A stretch of DNA of 64,000 bases from JAFGFY01 sp964520425. Lineage in GTDB: Bacteria; Desulfobacterota; DSM-4660; Desulfatiglandales; HGW-15. The stretch covers positions 1 through 64,000 of the forward strand of contig CAZFMX010000008.1 of the NCBI GenBank assembly GCA_964520425.1, given 5' to 3'. The notes beneath the pieces are model-generated. The model was not told the DNA's origin, made no database searches, and worked only from the letters and a program-made list of their open reading frames with translations. Position 1 is the first letter of the stretch. Each line of letters opens with the position of its first letter. This document shows, piece by piece, positions 59,545 through 64,000 of this stretch. The position numbers and the translations under genes are program-made.

Positions 59545-60423
59545 TTAGTCCCAGATGATGGTTTCCGGGAAAACAGTGGCGGTCAGGTTTTTTGCCAGCG
59601 TTCTTGGTATAATCTTGGCCAGCTCTTCAGATGTCCAACTCGCTTCGTTCCGGACGATATCTCGCACAGCGGGTGGCTCAACATAAATTCCCACATGTCC
59701 TTTACGTACTTCGAAAATCTGGCCGTTGATATTTCCCGCCGGTTCACTGACAAGGTAGACCACCAGGCTGGCGACATCCTCGGGACGATTGACGGCCACT
59801 ATAGGAATATGTTCTTTGGTTCCGCGCCAGGCGGCAATCGGGCGGATAGCGTTGACGGTGGTGCCATACTCGGCCATGTCCCTGGCGACGGTCCGAGTGA
59901 GACCGATGATGCCCTCCTTGGCCGCACTGTAATCCGCGAAACCTCTCCAGCCCAGCCCGGTGTGTGAAGCCGTATTGATAATCCTGCCGTATTTCTGTTT
60001 CTTCATATAAGAACACGCTCGGCGTAAGGTGAAAAACATACCATAGAGATGGGTCTTGAGCACAAGATCCCAGTCCTCAAAGTGGACCTCATCGATATCC
60101 CTGGGATCCCGTACAATACCGGCGTTGTTGACCAGGATATCGATACGTCCGAAATGTTCTATGGCGGTATCGATGACTACCGCTGCGCCTTCCTCGGTCG
60201 TCACCGTATCATAGTTGGCCACCGCCTCGCCCCCGGCATGGATGATTTCCTCGACCACCTTATCCGCTGGTGTCCTGGAAGAGCCGATTCCATCATATGA
60301 TGTGCCGATATCGTTGACTACGATCTTGGCTCCTTGACGGGCCATCGCTAGGGCGTGGGCACGTCCGATACCGTTTCCAGCGCCAGTGATGACCGCGATC
60401 CTGTCTTTCAACATGTTTCCCAT
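59545..60423 (-). CDS. Short-chain dehydrogenase/reductase, HSD17B4-like
   Basis: 292 aa from the ATG at 60423 (GAGGTGA upstream; a GTG three codons earlier overlaps it). Cofactor motif VITGAGNGIGRAHALAMARQ (about 11-30), NNAG at about 104, catalytic YSAAK (Tyr about 168) with Ser in NTASHTG. The longer size (about 290) and insertion SYDGIGSSRTPADKVVEEI after the second strand are typical of the MaoC-linked/17-beta-HSD type 4 group acting on hydroxyacyl-CoA or steroid-like substrates. Stands alone, near the AOR genes. Confidence 0.88.
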   Translation of the reverse strand: MGNMLKDRIAVITGAGNGIGRAHALAMARQGAKIVVNDIGTSYDGIGSSRTPADKVVEEIIHAGGEAVANYDTVTTEEGAAVVIDTAIEHFGRIDILVNNAGIVRDPRDIDEVHFEDWDLVLKTHLYGMFFTLRRACSYMKKQKYGRIINTASHTGLGWRGFADYSAAKEGIIGLTRTVARDMAEYGTTVNAIRPIAAWRGTKEHIPIVAVNRPEDVASLVVYLVSEPAGNINGQIFEVRKGHVGIYVEPPAVRDIVRNEASWTSEELAKIIPRTLAKNLTATVFPETIIWD

Positions 60424-60560
60424 GATATTCACCTCTTCTTTCTTAACTTTGATGAACCTTATGATCTGTCGTTAAATACAAATTTTCAAAAGATCATAAA
60501 CAGAAATCCTTTTTCCCTAGTGTTTCATATCCTAATTTTTTTAACCTAAACGCCAAATGC

Positions 60561-60795
60561 GGTATGGTCTGTTCTCGAAAGACGATATCTCAAAAAAAAT
60601 CCACTGAACTTCCTGTGATCTGAACTTTGAGAGTTTAAGCGGTCGTTCTTTCTAAGCGAGCTATACATTTTGCCATGAGTTCCGGGGTTTACCCCCCCGG
60701 GGTGCACCCCGGGGCGTTCTCCCTCAAAGTTCGGATCACGGCGGGATTTAGTGGAACTCTCTTTGAGATATCGTATTGAGGGAATGGTCCGTGCC
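60561..60795. repeat. Nested hairpin element D
   Basis: 235 bp. Outer arms include ACGATATCTCAAA (left) with TTTGAGATATCGT (right); next, TCCACTGAACTT..TGTGATCTGAACTTTGAG pairs with CTCAAAGTTCGGATCACG..TTTAGTGGA; the tip is a GC-rich CCGGGGTGCACCCCGG palindrome. Architecture as in elements A-C, but no sequence shared with them by eye. Confidence 0.8.
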
Positions 60796-61018
60796 TTATC
60801 TTTTATTTGATCCGCGAATATATAATCTAGGAAATTAGTCTTTGTCCCCTGCAAGTAACTTCAAAGTTTAATCATTTAAGGCTATCCCCCTTTACAGTAT
60901 CCTCACTAAATATGTGATCTTCGACCAGCATCTGCATTGAACTCGTTATAGAGTTTATAAGAGAACTTGACATAAATGTAAAGATTTTAGACTATAAAGA
61001 TGACTAGTTTGAAAAGAT

Positions 61019-61145
61019 CCTGATCCACCATCAAGATGTCATTTGCTGTGTTGCCTTCGGTCGCTTCTCTTTGCGGCGTATTGTTTATACGCTTCAGTCG
61101 GCACTCCTCAGCGCCTTGCATCTAACACCTTGCTGGTGCCCAGGG
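61019..61145. repeat. Dispersed palindromic element, copy 2
   Basis: 127 bp. About three quarters identical (by eye) to the element at 4891-5018 in the same orientation; block order CACCATCAAG, TTGCGGCGTATTG, ATACGC, TCAG, AGCGCCTTGCATCTAA, TTG. The ends keep CCTGATCCACCATC and the GGTGCCCAGGG arm. Confidence 0.8.
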
Positions 61146-61239
61146 ATTCCCAATATCTTTCACTATCATTGTATATGAAGAATTTTGATGATGGATTTTG
61201 AAAGACTTTATTCATGAATGTAATACAAATGAGGCAAAT

Positions 61240-63063
61240 ATGAATAGACACAGCGGTAAATACTTAAAGGTCGATCTTAGCCGACGTGAAATTACCGAGG
61301 AACCCTATGACAATACATTCGCGCGAATGTATTTGGGGGGGAACGGGTTTGCAGCAAAGCTCATTTTCGATACCGTCCCGGCGGAAGTAAACCCGTTAGA
61401 TCCCGAAAACCTCATTATCTTTTCAGTGGGTCCCCTTACCGACACACCGGTTTGGGGCACTAGTCGGGGGCACGTCGCCGCCATTTCACCCTTGACCGGA
61501 TTGTTTGCCGATTCCAACTTTGGCGGAGATTTTCCCATTGCACTTAAAAGAACCGGTTTTATGGCCATACTTGTTATGGGTAAGGCTAAAGAACCCGTAT
61601 ATTTATCGGTTTCAGATGACGGTGTAAAGCTTGGTGACGCCTCATCAATCTGGGGACGGGTAACCGAAGAGACCAATAATATTCTTCAAAGAGAAATGGG
61701 TGAGGGATCGGTTTCCGCATCGATCGGACCGGCTGGGGAAAACGGTGTTCTATATGCCAATATCATCTTTGGCGGTAAACGGTCCGGAGCTGCGGGAAGA
61801 GGTGGTATGGGCACCGTTATGGGAAGCAAAAACCTGAAAGCTATTGTGGTTAAGGGCAGTAGCAAAACCCATATTGCCCATCCGAATGATCTCAAAGTGT
61901 TTCTAAAAGAAAAACTCGGCGAGTTAAAACAGAACAAAGGCGGAATGACACGTTTTGGAACAGCCGCACTGCCAAATATGATTCATGACAAAGGACTTCT
62001 CTGCGCCAGAAATAATACGCGAGAGACTTTCAACAACTGGCAGGATATATCCGGTGATTTCTTTATTGAAAAATACAAAGGAAAATCGACTGCATGTTCA
62101 GGTTGTGTTATTGCCTGTGGAAAAACCATCGAAGTCGGAGAAGGAGAATTTACCGGAAAAACCGTTAAAATGCCGGAATACGAAACCCTATACGCCATGG
62201 GCTCAATGCTGGATAATAATGATATTAATTCTATATTCAATGGGAACCATCTATGCGATCTCATGGGATTGGACACTATTACACTGGGCACTACATTAGC
62301 ATTTGTGGCTGAGTGTATGGAAAAGGGCATTGTGACAGAAGCAGAGCTTGGCAGAAAGATCCTTTTTTCCGACGGCAAATCTATTGGTGATCTGGTAAAG
62401 AAAGTTGTCTCAAAAGAGGGTATCGGAAAACTTCTCGCACTGGGGTCATGGCGGCTTTCAGAACGATTCGGAAAAGATACCCATAAATACCTCTATGCTG
62501 TCAAGGGTATGGAAATCGCTGGACACTCGGCACGAGGTATTCGCGAAATGTCTTTGGGGTATTCCATCTCGACCCGTGGTGGAAGTCATCACGACACTCG
62601 GCCCTCATATCCCAATACGCATCCTGACCGGGGATTTGAGGGTATTGCTGAATATGTCGTTAAAAGTAATTATTTCACCACCATCGGGGACTCTCTGATC
62701 ATATGTCGGTTTATCGCCGAAGGTATGCTTAAACCACCTGCCGTCAGCAGCAGTATGGCGAAGCTGGTCAACCTTGTAACCGGCTGGGATATTGACGTTG
62801 ATGGTCTGGAACAAATCGGAGAGCGCATATTCAACCTTGAAAGATCGATCAACGTAGCACGAGGGGTGAGTCGAAAGGATGACATTCTTCCCTTTCGTGT
62901 TATGAACGAACCTATCCCGGACGGACCCTCAGAGGGACGGTATTGTCCAAAGGATAAACTCGATGCCATGCTTGATAAATACTATGCCCTTCGGGGTTGG
63001 TCTGAAGACGGTATACCCACCAATGCTAAATTAATTGAACTCGGTTTGAATAGTATTGATTAA
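61240..63063 (+). CDS. Aldehyde ferredoxin oxidoreductase family protein (AOR 3)
   Basis: 607 aa from the ATG at 61240 (GAGG upstream; a frame from 61198 has no ribosome-binding site). N-terminal domain about 1-205 (LKVDLSRREITEEPYDN, MYLGGNGFAAKLIFDTVPAE, GRGGMGTVMGSKNLKAIVVKG), cluster cysteines CSGCVIACG (C-x2-C-x3-C, about 285) and a later cysteine in IGDSLIICRFIAEG (about 490). It is followed at 182 bases by an Fe-type alcohol dehydrogenase gene on the same strand, suggesting alcohol to aldehyde to acid coupling (inference). No polyferredoxin neighbour. Confidence 0.92.
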   Translation: MNRHSGKYLKVDLSRREITEEPYDNTFARMYLGGNGFAAKLIFDTVPAEVNPLDPENLIIFSVGPLTDTPVWGTSRGHVAAISPLTGLFADSNFGGDFPIALKRTGFMAILVMGKAKEPVYLSVSDDGVKLGDASSIWGRVTEETNNILQREMGEGSVSASIGPAGENGVLYANIIFGGKRSGAAGRGGMGTVMGSKNLKAIVVKGSSKTHIAHPNDLKVFLKEKLGELKQNKGGMTRFGTAALPNMIHDKGLLCARNNTRETFNNWQDISGDFFIEKYKGKSTACSGCVIACGKTIEVGEGEFTGKTVKMPEYETLYAMGSMLDNNDINSIFNGNHLCDLMGLDTITLGTTLAFVAECMEKGIVTEAELGRKILFSDGKSIGDLVKKVVSKEGIGKLLALGSWRLSERFGKDTHKYLYAVKGMEIAGHSARGIREMSLGYSISTRGGSHHDTRPSYPNTHPDRGFEGIAEYVVKSNYFTTIGDSLIICRFIAEGMLKPPAVSSSMAKLVNLVTGWDIDVDGLEQIGERIFNLERSINVARGVSRKDDILPFRVMNEPIPDGPSEGRYCPKDKLDAMLDKYYALRGWSEDGIPTNAKLIELGLNSID

Positions 63064-63189
63064 TGTCCAGCCAGAAAGAGGCAAATTCTGGATGGAGCGT
63101 TCAGCCAAGTATTTGATTTTAATTTTTTAGGCTGACAGCTGAATGCTGATAGCGTTCATCAAAAAACGAACGTTTTTGGATGGGCACTA
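63063..63189. repeat. Terminal-inverted-repeat element F, copy 3
   Basis: About 127 bp between AOR 3 and the alcohol dehydrogenase gene. Left AATGTCCAGCCAGAAAG, right CGTTTTTGGATGGGCACTA. More degenerate than the other copies. Confidence 0.55.
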
Positions 63190-63244
63190 ATTAAGTACCT
63201 TACCAATCTTTAACTTCACAGTAATAAGAGGAGGTAACCCGACC

Positions 63245-64000
63245 ATGTCATCTATTTTTAATGTGCCCTCAACGATTATCGTCGGCGGCGGTGCTAGCGA
63301 AGAAGTAGGCACTCAAGCCAAAAGATTCGGTGCAAAGCGTATTCTGCTCGTAACTGACCCCTATATGGTGAATTGTGGTCTTGCCGGGCGTATTACTGAT
63401 ATCCTAAAACAGGAGGAAATTAGCGTAACCCTCTTTGGCGATGTTGAACCGGACCCGACAGACCGAAATGTTGCTGATGGTCTGTCGGCATTCCAGGGGG
63501 GCGATTGTGAAGCCATCGTTGGTCTTGGCGGTGGTAGCTCACTGGATTGCGCAAAGGCCATTTCAATCATGACAGCCAATGAAATGCCTATCAGCCAATA
63601 CGCTGGTCTTCATAAAATCCCTAACAAAGGTGTGCCTGTCATCGCCATCCCCACCACGGCCGGGACTGGTGCCGAGGTTACAAAGGTGACGATCATAGGC
63701 GATACCGAACGAGATGTGAAAATGATGATGCTTGATATCAATATCATGCCGGATTGCGCGCTTGTTGATTACCAACTTACTATGAGCTGCCCGCCTGATC
63801 TGACGGCTAATGTCGGCATCGACACCCTAGTGCATGCGGTCGAGGCGTACGTATCTATTAAGGCCAATTCCATGACGGACCCAATCGCTCTTTCCGCTAT
63901 CCGGCTGGTTTCCGAAAATCTCCTTACAGCTTTTAATGAACCAGATAATCAAAGGGCACGGGAGGGGATGATGATGGCATCGCTTCAGGGAGGTATGGCC
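63245..64000 (+). CDS. Iron-containing alcohol dehydrogenase (3' end outside the window)
   Basis: 252 codons are visible from the ATG at 63245, which follows GAGGAGGT; the gene runs off the right edge, where about 130 more residues are expected. Group III Fe-ADH: N-terminal dinucleotide-binding domain with ILLVTDPYM and VGLGGGSSLDCAKAI (about 97), PTTAGTGAEVTK (about 140), and the iron-site region DLTANVGIDTLVHAVEAYVS with its Asp and His ligands (about 190-210). It oxidises primary alcohols or reduces aldehydes with NAD(P). It is next to AOR 3, so the two may form an alcohol-to-acid route. Confidence 0.93.
   Translation, partial: MSSIFNVPSTIIVGGGASEEVGTQAKRFGAKRILLVTDPYMVNCGLAGRITDILKQEEISVTLFGDVEPDPTDRNVADGLSAFQGGDCEAIVGLGGGSSLDCAKAISIMTANEMPISQYAGLHKIPNKGVPVIAIPTTAGTGAEVTKVTIIGDTERDVKMMMLDINIMPDCALVDYQLTMSCPPDLTANVGIDTLVHAVEAYVSIKANSMTDPIALSAIRLVSENLLTAFNEPDNQRAREGMMMASLQGGMA

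Larger units (their letters stand above)
60424..61239. other. Intergenic region left of AOR 3
   Basis: Holds hairpin element D (60561-60795) and the second copy of the 128-bp dispersed element (61019-61145). No gene supported. A TTGACA (60967) has no well-spaced -10, so no promoter is called. Confidence 0.55.

Overview
The window looks like chromosome of an anaerobic member of the Desulfobacterota (formerly Deltaproteobacteria). The support is indirect: W-pterin aldehyde ferredoxin oxidoreductases (AOR family), corrinoid methyl-transfer proteins, a molybdenum hydroxylase with a 4-hydroxybenzoyl-CoA-reductase-like FAD subunit, an ADP-forming acyl-CoA synthetase, a multihaem cytochrome lipoprotein and abundant intergenic palindromic repeats. 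I found no rRNA or tRNA gene, no CRISPR array and no intact transposase or prophage gene.

Layout. 0-6.5 kb: a NodT-type outer membrane factor, a PilZ-tailed nucleotide cyclase, gpmI and an M24 peptidase. 6.5-14.4 kb: a conserved translation cluster read leftwards (thrS-infC-rpmI-rplT-pheS-pheT-merR-like), with a promoter and long leader before thrS and an AUA-initiated infC. 14.7-16.7 kb: an exported redox cassette (rhodanese fold without its cysteine, MauE/DoxX-like membrane protein, DsbA-like protein). 17-21.4 kb: a nucleotidyltransferase-fold protein, an O-methyltransferase and small exported proteins ending with an OmpA-like protein. 21.9-27 kb: a three-gene molybdenum hydroxylase operon whose FAD subunit contains a complete GltD-like flavoprotein. 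27-36.6 kb: a DMT transporter, a carboxylesterase lipoprotein, an acyl-CoA synthetase/HAD-ECH operon and a second nucleotidyltransferase paralogue. 36.8-40.2 kb: DUF2752, double-TM2, tetrahaem cytochrome and MFS genes. 40.3-47.8 kb: corrinoid methyl-transfer genes (UroD-type methyltransferase, corrinoid protein, methyl-THF methyltransferase) with a large hybrid sensor kinase. 48.4-50.4 kb: an arylsulfotransferase-like protein and a cupin. 50.4-64 kb: a flavoprotein/[2Fe-2S] pair, two SDRs, three AOR genes (one with a polyferredoxin that carries a C2H2 finger) and an Fe-type alcohol dehydrogenase cut by the window end.

Together the genes suggest anaerobic turnover of aromatic or methoxylated compounds, alcohols, aldehydes and acyl-CoAs: demethylation to the folate pool, alcohol/aldehyde/acid interconversion by Fe-ADH and AOR, and ATP recovery by the ADP-forming synthetase. 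Substrates cannot be assigned from sequence alone.

The most unusual content is intergenic. There is a family of roughly 190-220 bp nested hairpins whose arm sequences differ between copies but stay self-complementary. There are three copies of a terminal-inverted-repeat element beside the AOR genes, and a two-copy 128 bp element 56 kb apart. Five promoters share an almost identical block, and another promoter block is duplicated.
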